Assembly (NCBI RefSeq): GCF_030273445.1
Contig: NZ_CP120678.1
Span: 1,403,501 to 1,467,500 of the forward strand
Length of the DNA stretch: 64,000 bases
Direction: 5' to 3'
Source of the DNA: Selenobaculum gibii
Lineage (GTDB): Bacteria; Bacillota; Negativicutes; ICN-92133
Below are positions 55,156-63,484 of the stretch, one piece after another. The notes beneath the pieces were generated by a model, which was not told where the DNA came from, searched no databases, and worked only from the letters and a program-made list of their open reading frames with translations. Position 1 is the stretch's first letter; every line of letters begins with the position of its first letter. A program made the translations under genes and the position numbers.

Positions 55156-55416
55156 CTATCTTGGCTCTACAATTAACTTTATTGCTGTACGTTCTTCACC
55201 ATCAATCAAAATATCCGTAAAAGCTGGAATACAAATCAAGTCAACGCCGTGCGGGGCAACAAAACCCCGAGCAATTGCAACTGCTTTCACAGCCTGATTT
55301 AATGCCCCTGCTCCTATGGCTTGCATTTCGGCACCACCACGTTCTCTTAAGACCCCTGCTAAAGCTCCTGCGACAGAATTTGGATTTGACTTTGCTGATA
55401 CCTTCAAAACTTCCAT
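55156..55416 (-). CDS. spoVS: Stage V sporulation protein S
   Basis: An 86-aa Alba-like protein, the whole sequence matching SpoVS: VLKVSAKSNPNSVAGALAGVLRE, GAGALNQAVKAVAIARG and IPAFTDILIDGEERTAIK. In B. subtilis its mutation stalls sporulation. A sigma-H-like promoter lies 61 nt upstream. rny-ymdB-spoVS order is conserved, with one extra gene between rny and ymdB here. Confidence 0.97.
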   Translation of the reverse strand: MEVLKVSAKSNPNSVAGALAGVLRERGGAEMQAIGAGALNQAVKAVAIARGFVAPHGVDLICIPAFTDILIDGEERTAIKLIVEPR

Positions 55417-55476
55417 AATTATTAGTACCCTCCTTTAATATTAAGAAAAAGAACTTATAACAACTTACAGTATCAT

Positions 55477-55505
55477 ATATTCGCCGTTTAGTAAAAAATA
55501 CCTTT
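55477..55505 (-). promoter_or_regulatory. Sigma-H promoter of spoVS
   Basis: AAAGGTATT (55505-55497), an 11-nt spacer and GGCGAATAT (55485-55477). The -10 matches RnnGAATww perfectly and the -35 is 8/9 to RnAGGAwWW. It lies between the ymdB stop and spoVS. Confidence 0.65.
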
Positions 55506-55513
55506 AATTCATT

Positions 55514-56314
55514 TTACATTTTTTCAATTTTTTTCAATAAATCTTTTTCTAAAATCCTAAAAATTTTTTCAACTTTACCATTACATTCATTTATATGTAT
55601 AATAATCGCAGAAAATACCTTAGAACCTTTCGCTAATTCAAATTTTACTGGTAGTCCCGTTAAAAATTTTTTCAAAATTAAATCTTTATCCACCCCTAAA
55701 ATCGAATCCCACGGACCAACCATGCCTAAGTCTGTAATATATCCCGTCCCTTGTGGTAAAATGCGTTCATCTGCAGTTTGAATATGCGTATGAGTTCCAA
55801 CCACACAAGATACCCTCCCATCCAAATACCACCCCATAGCCATTTTTTCAGAAGTTGTTTCTGCATGAAAATCTAAAATTATATAATCACAGTCTTTTTG
55901 AATTGCACCTATAATTTCATCAGCTTTACGAAATGGACAATCCATCGCTGGCATAAAAGTGCGGCCTAATAAATTGATAACACCAACTTTTTTTCCTTTA
56001 CACTCAAAAACACAGTAACCTTTGCCTGGCGTATCTGGTGGATAATTCGCTGGACGAATAAGATAATCTTCAGAATCAATAAAGGAAAAAATTTCTTTTT
56101 TATCCCAAATATGATTTCCTGATGTAACCACATCAATCTGTATTGAAAACAATTCATCCAAAACTTTTTTTGTAATTCCTACTCCACCAGCTGAATTTTC
56201 TCCATTTGCAATAACCATATCTATATTATATTCATCATGCAATATCGGAATCCATTTTTGTGCTTCGGCTCTTCCTTCTTTTCCACAAATGTCTCCCACG
56301 ATCAATATATTCAT
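55514..56314 (-). CDS. ymdB: YmdB family metallophosphoesterase
   Basis: A 266-aa dinuclear-metal phosphodiesterase (TIGR00282 group). Motifs include LIVGDICGKEGR, NGENSAGGVGITKK, SGNHIWDKKE, LDFHAETTSEKMAMGWYLDGRVS and VGTHTHIQTAD. In B. subtilis YmdB influences biofilm versus motility and interacts with RNase Y, its usual neighbour. Confidence 0.95.
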   Translation of the reverse strand: MNILIVGDICGKEGRAEAQKWIPILHDEYNIDMVIANGENSAGGVGITKKVLDELFSIQIDVVTSGNHIWDKKEIFSFIDSEDYLIRPANYPPDTPGKGYCVFECKGKKVGVINLLGRTFMPAMDCPFRKADEIIGAIQKDCDYIILDFHAETTSEKMAMGWYLDGRVSCVVGTHTHIQTADERILPQGTGYITDLGMVGPWDSILGVDKDLILKKFLTGLPVKFELAKGSKVFSAIIIHINECNGKVEKIFRILEKDLLKKIEKM

Positions 56315-56326
56315 TTCTTTACCCCT

Positions 56327-56842
56327 TTATTTGTTAAAGATCATAACTCGTCCATCTTCACGAATGCCAATTAACTTACTCATTTCTCTACTTTTATGTA
56401 CATTAAACAGCATTCTATCAATTGCTTCCTCTTGTACCAGTAATTCCTCTTCTCGTATAGCATCATTATCATCTGTAATGAGATGCTCCCAAAAACATTC
56501 TTTTATTAACGCAGTAATTAAAGCAATCTCCCCTCGCGACAAAGTTGCAACATCTCGTATAACATTGATAAATACAGTATTCTCAAAACTTTCCTTTTTG
56601 ATTGAAATACTACTGTTTTTTATTCCTTCCAATGCATGATAAGAAAGAATGCTACTATATAGTCTATTCTTTAAAGTAGTATATTCATCACTGATATCTA
56701 CGTCATCTAAAACAAATGTCATTTTTAAAGATTCTATTGTTGGATCAAAACTAATTGTTCCAATTTCCGGATAACAGATCAAGATAGAAACTAATAAACT
56801 AACTCCATCTGCATTACGCTTTTCATCTTGTTCAATATTCAT
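56327..56842 (-). CDS. Unknown conserved-looking 171-aa protein between rny and ymdB
   Basis: It is acidic and soluble, with a mixed alpha/beta pattern (SLLVSILICYPEIGTISFDP, then TFVLDDVDISDEYTTLKNRL and TVFINVIRDVATLSRGEIALITALIKE). No metal, nucleotide or membrane motif is visible. It lies 12 nt before ymdB, so it is probably expressed with ymdB, and possibly with rny. I do not recognise it. Confidence 0.75.
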   Translation of the reverse strand: MNIEQDEKRNADGVSLLVSILICYPEIGTISFDPTIESLKMTFVLDDVDISDEYTTLKNRLYSSILSYHALEGIKNSSISIKKESFENTVFINVIRDVATLSRGEIALITALIKECFWEHLITDDNDAIREEELLVQEEAIDRMLFNVHKSREMSKLIGIREDGRVMIFNK

Positions 56843-56948
56843 TATACATCACACCATTCAATAAATTAGCTTCTCCATAATAAATTAGCATATACATCAA
56901 ATTCTATATCGCCGTATTCGCTAAAATTCACTAAATCCCTTTATTACA

Positions 56949-56980
56949 AAACGACCTCGCCACATAATAGCAAGGTCGTT
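56949..56980 (-). terminator. Terminator after rny
   Basis: AACGACCT.GC/GC.AGGTCGTT with a 9-nt loop and one mismatch, then TTTTG on the minus strand. Confidence 0.8.
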
Positions 56981-57044
56981 AATTTGCATAATTACAACAG
57001 TTATCTTATTAAAAAACGATAACTACATAAGATTGTAAACAATA

Positions 57045-58592
57045 TTATTTCGCATAATCAACTGCTCTAGTTTCCCGAATAACAGTTACACGAATTTGTC
57101 CCGGATATTCTAATTCACTTTCAATTTTCTTAACTATATCACGCGCTAATCCAACTGATGTAATATCATCAATCTTATCCGGTTTTACCATAATACGAAT
57201 TTCTCGTCCAGCTTGTATTGCAAAAGATCGATCAACACCATCAAAAGATTCTGCAATTTCTTCCAATCTAGTTAAACGTTTTAAATAGCTTTCTAAACTT
57301 TCGCGTCTAGCACCTGGGCGTGCCGCAGATACCGCATCGGCAGCAGCAACTAAAACAGCTTGTACTGTTTTTGCTTCTTCATCACCATGATGTGCAGCAA
57401 TTGCATTAATAACTTCTGCAGATTCACGATATTTTTTAGCTAAATCAGCACCAATCGTAACATGTGGTCCTTCAACTTCATGATCTACAGCTTTTCCTAA
57501 ATCATGCAATAGTCCAGCACGTTTCGCAAGCATAACATCTACACCCAATTCAGCTGCCATAACTCCAGCTAAATGAGATACTTCTATAGAATGATTCAAT
57601 ACATTTTGTCCATAACTTGTTCTGTATTTCAATCTCCCTAAAAGTTTCACTATCTCTGGATGTAATCCATGAACACCTGTTTCAAAAGTTGCCTGTTCTC
57701 CAGCTTCCTTAATGCGTTGTTCAACTTCTTTTTGCGCTTTTTCAACCATTTCTTCAATACGCGCCGGATGAATTCTTCCATCAGTAATCAACTTTTCTAA
57801 AGCGATTCTTGCGACTTCGCGCCGCACAGGGTCAAATCCAGATAGTATAACAGCTTCTGGTGTATCATCAATAATTAAGTCAATCCCCGTAAGCGTTTCT
57901 AACGTCCGAATATTACGACCTTCTCGTCCAATAATTCTTCCCTTCATTTCATCATTAGGAAGAGCAACAACAGAAACTGTTGTCTCAGCAACATGATCAG
58001 CAGCACAACGTTGAATAGCTAAAGAAATAATATTACGCGCTCTTTTATCAGCTTCTTCTTTCGCCTGTTGTTCTAAATCTTTTATCATCATTGCCGTTTC
58101 ATGTTTGATTTCTTCTTCAGCATTCGCTAAAAGCATCGTTCTAGCTTCTTCAGAGGTTAAACTAGAAATACGTTCTAATTCAGCCATCTGTTTTTCATGA
58201 ATTTCATGAATTTCTTCTTGACTCTTGTCCAGTTCAACTTCTTTTTTATTGATGATGTCCTCTTTTTTTTCTAGAGAATCAATTTTACGGTCAAGATTTT
58301 CTTCCTTCTGCATTAGACGACGTTCTAAGCGCTGTAATTCTACACGACGTTCTTTTGTATCTCTATCTAATTCCAAACGCAATTTATGAATATCTTCTTT
58401 TGCTTCAAGTAATGCTTCTTTCTTTTTGGCTTCGCCAACCCGTTCAGCATCAACAATAATTTTTTTTGCGGCTTCTTCTGCCGAGCCAATCTGTGACTCC
58501 GCAGTTTTTTTCCTTGTCCAATAACCTGCACCTGCACCAACCACTACCGCAAGCACAACGGACAATACAATTTCAACTACAATAATCCTCAC
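57045..58592 (-). CDS. rny: Ribonuclease Y
   Basis: A 515-aa membrane endoribonuclease of the Firmicute RNA degradosome. N-terminal membrane segment (residues about 3-24), long charged coiled coil (about 40-200), KH domain [15 protein letters not shown] and HD domain ([10 protein letters not shown] metal site) are all present. The DEAD-box helicase at 60462-62042 may work with it. A sigma-A promoter lies upstream (58723-58751). Confidence 0.97.
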   Translation of the reverse strand: MRIIVVEIVLSVVLAVVVGAGAGYWTRKKTAESQIGSAEEAAKKIIVDAERVGEAKKKEALLEAKEDIHKLRLELDRDTKERRVELQRLERRLMQKEENLDRKIDSLEKKEDIINKKEVELDKSQEEIHEIHEKQMAELERISSLTSEEARTMLLANAEEEIKHETAMMIKDLEQQAKEEADKRARNIISLAIQRCAADHVAETTVSVVALPNDEMKGRIIGREGRNIRTLETLTGIDLIIDDTPEAVILSGFDPVRREVARIALEKLITDGRIHPARIEEMVEKAQKEVEQRIKEAGEQATFETGVHGLHPEIVKLLGRLKYRTSYGQNVLNHSIEVSHLAGVMAAELGVDVMLAKRAGLLHDLGKAVDHEVEGPHVTIGADLAKKYRESAEVINAIAAHHGDEEAKTVQAVLVAAADAVSAARPGARRESLESYLKRLTRLEEIAESFDGVDRSFAIQAGREIRIMVKPDKIDDITSVGLARDIVKKIESELEYPGQIRVTVIRETRAVDYAK

Positions 58593-58621
58593 ACCTCCTT
58601 GTTATATTCGTTAATACAGAT

Positions 58622-58647
58622 AAAAGTAGAGCCTCGACTCTACTTTT
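58622..58647 (-). terminator. Hairpin in the rny leader
   Basis: AAAAGTAGAG/CTCTACTTTT with a 6-nt loop, then TTTTATCTG on the minus strand. It may end recX transcripts, but it is also downstream of the rny promoter, so it could act as an attenuator. Confidence 0.7.
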
Positions 58648-58722
58648 AAAACATTTGTCTACATACTACAATTGTAGTAATCGACTTTGCCTTTTTAAGC
58701 ATTAAATCACAACACACATAAT

Positions 58723-58751
58723 AATTTTAAAGGTTTTTCATAGCAGTGTCA
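58723..58751 (-). promoter_or_regulatory. Sigma-A promoter of rny within an inverted repeat
   Basis: TTGACA (58751-58746), a 17-nt spacer and TAAAAT (58728-58723). The -35 lies between the arms of TTTTCATAGC/GCTATGAAAA (58734-58761), which overlaps the spacer and resembles an operator. Confidence 0.7.
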
Positions 58752-58761
58752 AGCTATGAAA
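58734..58761. repeat. 10-bp inverted repeat around the rny -35
   Basis: TTTTCATAGC and its exact complement separated by 8 nt that include most of TTGACA. Palindromic operators of this size usually bind dimeric repressors. Confidence 0.7.
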
Positions 58762-58833
58762 ATCTTACTTAGAAAATCAAAATATGGCCTTACCCTATGT
58801 TTAAAATTTTCCATTTAAGATACTGTATTAACT

Positions 58834-59259
58834 TCATAGTATATTTTCTATTGTCTGGTGTGAAAATCCTTTATTCAATAAAAATTTTACTAAAATTTCT
58901 TTGTCATATTCGATGAAATTTGAATATTTTTTTCTTAAAATACTTTTAGCGATATCAACTTCATCTGACAACTCAACTTTATCTATATTATTTAAGATGT
59001 CATTTTCATCGAATCCTTGTGCCAAAAGCTTTTTAGCAACGTAATTTGCACTATATTTATGTGTCTGATAATATTTAAAAAACAATTTCTCACATAGAGA
59101 TGCATCATCTAAATACCCTTTTTGTTTTAGCACTATAATGGCCTTATTTATTTCATCACTTGTATATGATTTTTGCAACAATTTATTTGATAACTCGACT
59201 ATTGAATAATCGCGCTTTGCTAACATGTTAACCGCAATCTTCAATGCTGTATTATTCAT
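58834..59259 (-). CDS. recX: Regulatory protein RecX
   Basis: About 141 aa, helical repeats ([52 protein letters not shown]) typical of RecX, which modulates RecA filaments. Its start overlaps the recA end by 8 nt, so the pair is coupled. ATG at 59259 has AGGAG 4 nt away; the ATG at 59271 is less likely. Confidence 0.92.
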   Translation of the reverse strand: MNNTALKIAVNMLAKRDYSIVELSNKLLQKSYTSDEINKAIIVLKQKGYLDDASLCEKLFFKYYQTHKYSANYVAKKLLAQGFDENDILNNIDKVELSDEVDIAKSILRKKYSNFIEYDKEILVKFLLNKGFSHQTIENIL

Positions 59260-60295
59260 CCTGCTCCTCATTTATTGCCGTTTTCTCAGCTACCCCTTCT
59301 GCCCCTGAGTCAGAAACAATCAATTTTTCTCTTATTTTACTTTCAATTTCAGCACAAATATTTTTATTTCCACGTAAAAATTCTTTTACATTCTCTCTTC
59401 CTTGTCCGAGTCTAGTGCCAGCATACGAATACCAAGCACCGCTCTTTTCGATAATATCCATATCTGTACCTATATCAACAATACAACCTTCATGAGAAAC
59501 GCCTTGTCCATACATAATATCAAATTCAGCCTGCTTAAATGGCGGTGCAATTTTATTTTTTACAACTTTAATTCGTGTTCTGTTTCCTACAATTTCATTT
59601 CCTTGTTTTAATGTGTCTATCTTCCTCACATCTAAGCGAATTGTAGCATAAAATTTTAAAGCTCTACCACCAGTAGTCGTTTCAGGACTCCCAAACATAA
59701 CACCAACTTTTTCACGAATCTGATTAATAAAAACCGCTGTAGTTCTTGACTTACTAATAACACCTGTTAATTTGCGCATTGCTTGTGACATCAAACGAGC
59801 TTGTAACCCCACATGCGAATCTCCCATTTCTCCCTCAATTTCAGCTTTTGGAACTAATGCTGCAACAGAGTCAACCACAACGACATCAATAGCACCACTC
59901 CGAACCAATGCATCTGCAATTTCTAATGCCTGTTCTCCATTATCTGGCTGAGATATCAACAAATTCTCTGTATCTACACCCAATTTTTTTGCATATACAG
60001 GGTCCAATGCATGTTCTGCATCAATAAACGCTGCAATTCCGCCCAATTTTTGCGCCTCAGCAATAATATGTAAAGCTATTGTCGTCTTACCTGATGATTC
60101 AGGTCCATAGACCTCGATAATTCTCCCTCTTGGAACTCCACCAACGCCTAATGCTACATCCAAAGGCAATGTTCCCGTAGGTATTACTTCAATGTTCATA
60201 TTTTTTGAAGCTTCACCTAATTTCATAATAGAACCTTTACCAAAATCTTTTTCTATTTGTTTCATCGCATTTTCAAGTGCTTTTAATTTATCCAT
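59252..60295 (-). CDS. recA: Recombinase RecA
   Basis: A 347-aa protein. Walker [31 protein letters not shown], loop L1/L2 region with [15 protein letters not shown] and [21 protein letters not shown] (in two stretches), and a C-terminal acidic tail. Promoter and LexA box lie 30-60 nt upstream. Confidence 0.99.
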   Translation of the reverse strand: MDKLKALENAMKQIEKDFGKGSIMKLGEASKNMNIEVIPTGTLPLDVALGVGGVPRGRIIEVYGPESSGKTTIALHIIAEAQKLGGIAAFIDAEHALDPVYAKKLGVDTENLLISQPDNGEQALEIADALVRSGAIDVVVVDSVAALVPKAEIEGEMGDSHVGLQARLMSQAMRKLTGVISKSRTTAVFINQIREKVGVMFGSPETTTGGRALKFYATIRLDVRKIDTLKQGNEIVGNRTRIKVVKNKIAPPFKQAEFDIMYGQGVSHEGCIVDIGTDMDIIEKSGAWYSYAGTRLGQGRENVKEFLRGNKNICAEIESKIREKLIVSDSGAEGVAEKTAINEEQDE

Positions 60296-60327
60296 TAAAT
60301 TCCGCTCCCTTAAATATCTTTTTTATT

Positions 60328-60356
60328 ATTTTACAAACATTTGTTCGCAAAGTCAA
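60328..60356 (-). promoter_or_regulatory. recA promoter
   Basis: TTGACT (60356-60351), a 17-nt spacer and TAAAAT (60333-60328). Confidence 0.75.
60334..60347 (-). promoter_or_regulatory. LexA (SOS) box at recA
   Basis: CGAACAAATGTTTG, matching the Firmicute CGAACnnnnGTTyG operator with one mismatch. It fills the spacer between the recA -35 and -10, so LexA would block polymerase. Confidence 0.75.
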
Positions 60357-60411
60357 TACAGTAACTTTGCATCTTATTCGACAAAAATAAATTTATTACC
60401 TTTCTTAAAAC

Positions 60412-60442
60412 AAAAAGACATTGTAACATACAATGTCTTTTT
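60412..60442 (-). terminator. Terminator after the DEAD-box helicase gene
   Basis: AAAAAGACATTGTA/TACAATGTCTTTTT with a 3-nt loop, then TTTTTGTTTT on the minus strand. Confidence 0.92.
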
Positions 60443-60461
60443 TATCATTTGCAAATCTGCC

Positions 60462-62042
60462 TTATCTACTTTTTGCTGGTTCTACATTAATTTTATAACC
60501 TTTCACTGTATTTTTATGCATTACTGATAAAACACGCTCAGCCACATCTTCTGGCACTTCAACGAAAGTAAATCGGTCATAAATATTAATTACCCCAATA
60601 ATATTTCCGGGAATATCCGCTTCTGAAGCAAATGCGCGTACGATATCTTCCGGACGAATTTTTTGACTACGCCCGATATTCATAAATAATCGTACCATTC
60701 CAGGTGCGCCACCTGTATTCTCAATTTTTGAAATTGGCTCTTCCTCTTTTTCTTTAAACCCTTCAACAGATAATTTAAGTGCTGCGGCTGCAACATCAAT
60801 TAAATCATAATCTACAGTTAAATCGGACACGATTGTATGATAATCAGCAAAATTATTATTTTCCAGTGTTTTAAGTAAACGTGTTTTAATAATTTCACGT
60901 TGACGTTCTAAAATATCTGCCGAAGAAGGTAATTGCTTACGAACAAGTTTTGTCTTTGCTAAACGTTCAATTAATTTTAATTGACGATATTCTCTCGGTT
61001 CAATAAAAGTAATTGCAACACCTTTTTTCCCGGCACGTCCTGTACGTCCAATACGATGTACATAAGATTCATGATCTTGCGGGATGTCATAGTTAACAAC
61101 ATGTGTAATATCATCAATATCTATTCCACGTGCCGCAACATCGGTAGCAACAAGAATTTCTAATTTTCCATCTCTAAACTTTTTCATTACACGATCACGT
61201 TGAGATTGGCTTAAATCACCATGTAATCCATCAGACATATAGCCACGTGCCTGTAATGATGCCACTAAATCATCTACGCCTTTTTTAGTTCGACAGAAAA
61301 TAATGATTTTTCCTGTTTCTTCTACATCAAGAACACGACATAAACCTTCTAGTTTTTCTCTTGTTTCATAATAAATTTGGTCAATCAAAGGTACAGTTAA
61401 ATTTTCCCGGCTAATTGTTACTTTCTTTGGATTTGTCATATATTTTTCTGCTAATTTTGCAATTGGAGCTGGCATTGTTGCGGAAAAAAGTAAAGTCTGA
61501 CGTTCTGTTGATGATAACTGCTCTAAAATCGCTTCAATATCATCAACGAATCCCATATCTAACATTTCATCGGCTTCATCTAAAATCAATGTTTTTACAG
61601 CATTCAATTTTATTGTATTACGTCGAATATGATCTAATAATCTTCCCGGTGTTCCAATAACAATCTGAACTCCGTATTTTAAAGCACGAATCTGTCGATC
61701 AATAGATTGTCCACCATAAATCGGTAAAGTTTTTACTTTTTTATATTTTCCAATCTTAGTGAATTCTTCTGATATTTGAATAGCAAGTTCGCGTGTTGGC
61801 GTAAGCACTAAAGCTTGAATATGACGATTCCCATCAATGATACGTTCAATCGTTGGAATCCCGAAAGCTGCGGTTTTCCCCGTACCTGTCTGCGCTTGAC
61901 CAATGACGTCATGCCCCTCTAAAACTAGCGGAATCGTTTGGCTTTGAATTGGGGATGGTTCTTCAAAACCCATATCACTAATTGCCGCTAATACCTTTTT
62001 ACTTAAAACAATTTCACCAAATGTAGTTATATCTTTTTTCAA
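60462..62042 (-). CDS. DEAD/DEAH box RNA helicase with DbpA-like RNA-binding domain
   Basis: A 526-aa helicase. Q-motif region GFEEPSPIQSQTIP, motif I AQTGTGKTAAFG, motif II DEADEMLDMGF, motif III SATMP and motif VI HRIGRTGRAG are present. C-terminal about 80 residues form a DbpA-like domain (LFMNIGRSQKIRPEDIVRAF). It resembles DeaD/CshA. It lies between cinA and recA, a position usually empty in Firmicutes. Confidence 0.95.
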   Translation of the reverse strand: MKKDITTFGEIVLSKKVLAAISDMGFEEPSPIQSQTIPLVLEGHDVIGQAQTGTGKTAAFGIPTIERIIDGNRHIQALVLTPTRELAIQISEEFTKIGKYKKVKTLPIYGGQSIDRQIRALKYGVQIVIGTPGRLLDHIRRNTIKLNAVKTLILDEADEMLDMGFVDDIEAILEQLSSTERQTLLFSATMPAPIAKLAEKYMTNPKKVTISRENLTVPLIDQIYYETREKLEGLCRVLDVEETGKIIIFCRTKKGVDDLVASLQARGYMSDGLHGDLSQSQRDRVMKKFRDGKLEILVATDVAARGIDIDDITHVVNYDIPQDHESYVHRIGRTGRAGKKGVAITFIEPREYRQLKLIERLAKTKLVRKQLPSSADILERQREIIKTRLLKTLENNNFADYHTIVSDLTVDYDLIDVAAAALKLSVEGFKEKEEEPISKIENTGGAPGMVRLFMNIGRSQKIRPEDIVRAFASEADIPGNIIGVINIYDRFTFVEVPEDVAERVLSVMHKNTVKGYKINVEPAKSR

Positions 62043-62059
62043 ATTAAATCCTCCTAAAA

Positions 62060-63301
62060 TTACGTTTCTTTAACATAGCGCCTTATTATATCTAATGCAG
62101 TTTGTGTCGCACGATATTTAACCGCTGTTCTTTTTCCTTTAAATTGATTTTTATAACATTTTGTTCCGGAGTGTCCTGTTATTGCAATATAAACCAAGCC
62201 GACAGGTTTTTCATTGCTACCACCATCTGGCCCTGCAATTCCAGTAATTCCAATACCAATGTCTGTATTAAATTTACTTCTGATTCCTTCTGCCATCGCT
62301 TTGGCTGTTTCCTCACTAACGGCCCCAACTGAGCCCAAAATACTAGCAGGAACCTTCAACTCTGAAATCTTAACTTCATTATCATAGCTTACAACGGATC
62401 CATATAAATATTCAGAGCTACCCGGAACATCTGTTATTCGGCTCGTTAATAGCCCACCAGTGCATGATTCAGCACAAGCAATTGTAAGGTGTTTCTTTTT
62501 TAATAGATTTCCTACGACTTCTTCAATACCTATATCATCTGTACCAAAAATATATTCGCCAATTCGATTTCGAATTTCGGATTCTAAAACTTCAATCATT
62601 TGTTCGGCTTCTTTTTTTGTACTCGCTTTTGCGGTAATTCTAACGATTACTTCTCCTGGTCTAGCTAACAATGCTAATGTTGGATTTGATTGTGCTAATA
62701 TTAAATCTTCTATACTTTCTTCTAATGTAGACTCTCCAATACCAACCGTATTTAGCACCCTAGATAAAATAATAGAATCCATACCATATTTTCCAGTTAA
62801 ATATGGTATCACTTTCTTTTGAAACATGTCTTTCATTTCAAATGGGGGCCCTGGCAAATTAATAATCACTTTTCCATTATTCTCTAAGATGATACCAGGT
62901 GCAGTGCCACAAGCATTGTCCAATACTATTGCACCATCAGGTATCATTGCTTGTTTTATGTTATTCTGAGCCATTGGATATCCGCGGAAAGCACAAATTT
63001 CCTTAATATTATCTAAACTTGCTTGATGTAAGCTCAATTCTTTATCAAATAAAGATGCACTTACTTCCTTCGTTATATCTCCCTGCGTTGGTCCTAATCC
63101 ACCTGATGTAATGACAATATCAGCTCTGTCTAAAGCAATGGTCAATGCTTGCTTCATACGATCTCGATTATCTCCAACCGTTGTTTGATATAGCACATCA
63201 AAGCCCAATTTATTTAATCCTTCTGCTAAATATGCAGCGTTTAAATTTACAATTTGCCCCAGCAATAGTTCTGTTCCTGTTGTAACAATTTCTACAACCA
63301 C
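62060..63301 (-). CDS. cinA: Competence/damage-inducible protein CinA
   Basis: About 413 aa. N-terminal molybdopterin-binding-like domain (VTTGTELLLGQIVNLNAAYLAE, TSGGLGPTQGDITKEV) and C-terminal nicotinamide mononucleotide deamidase domain (ACAESCTGGLLTSRITDVPGSSEY, GITGIAGPDGG). The GTG at 63301 has AAGGAG 9 nt before it. The longer frame to 63328 has no better site. Confidence 0.94.
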   Translation of the reverse strand: MVVEIVTTGTELLLGQIVNLNAAYLAEGLNKLGFDVLYQTTVGDNRDRMKQALTIALDRADIVITSGGLGPTQGDITKEVSASLFDKELSLHQASLDNIKEICAFRGYPMAQNNIKQAMIPDGAIVLDNACGTAPGIILENNGKVIINLPGPPFEMKDMFQKKVIPYLTGKYGMDSIILSRVLNTVGIGESTLEESIEDLILAQSNPTLALLARPGEVIVRITAKASTKKEAEQMIEVLESEIRNRIGEYIFGTDDIGIEEVVGNLLKKKHLTIACAESCTGGLLTSRITDVPGSSEYLYGSVVSYDNEVKISELKVPASILGSVGAVSEETAKAMAEGIRSKFNTDIGIGITGIAGPDGGSNEKPVGLVYIAITGHSGTKCYKNQFKGKRTAVKYRATQTALDIIRRYVKET

Positions 63302-63381
63302 CTTTTCAATCTCCTTTCTACTTTTCATAAGCTTCTACGCTTCCATCTTCGTGTATGTTTAGTATTTACATTTGCAAATAA

Positions 63382-63413
63382 AAAATAGCAGGTATTTAAC
63401 GCCCCGCTATTTT
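63382..63413 (-). terminator. Terminator after rimO
   Basis: AAAATAGCGGG paired with CCTGCTATTTT (one G-U) around a 10-nt loop, then TTTATTTG on the minus strand. Confidence 0.8.
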
Positions 63414-63484
63414 CATGTATTAGTATATAGTAATCACACATTCTTTAACACATTACGTTGAAAAATCGGTAAACAAATTGCTTA

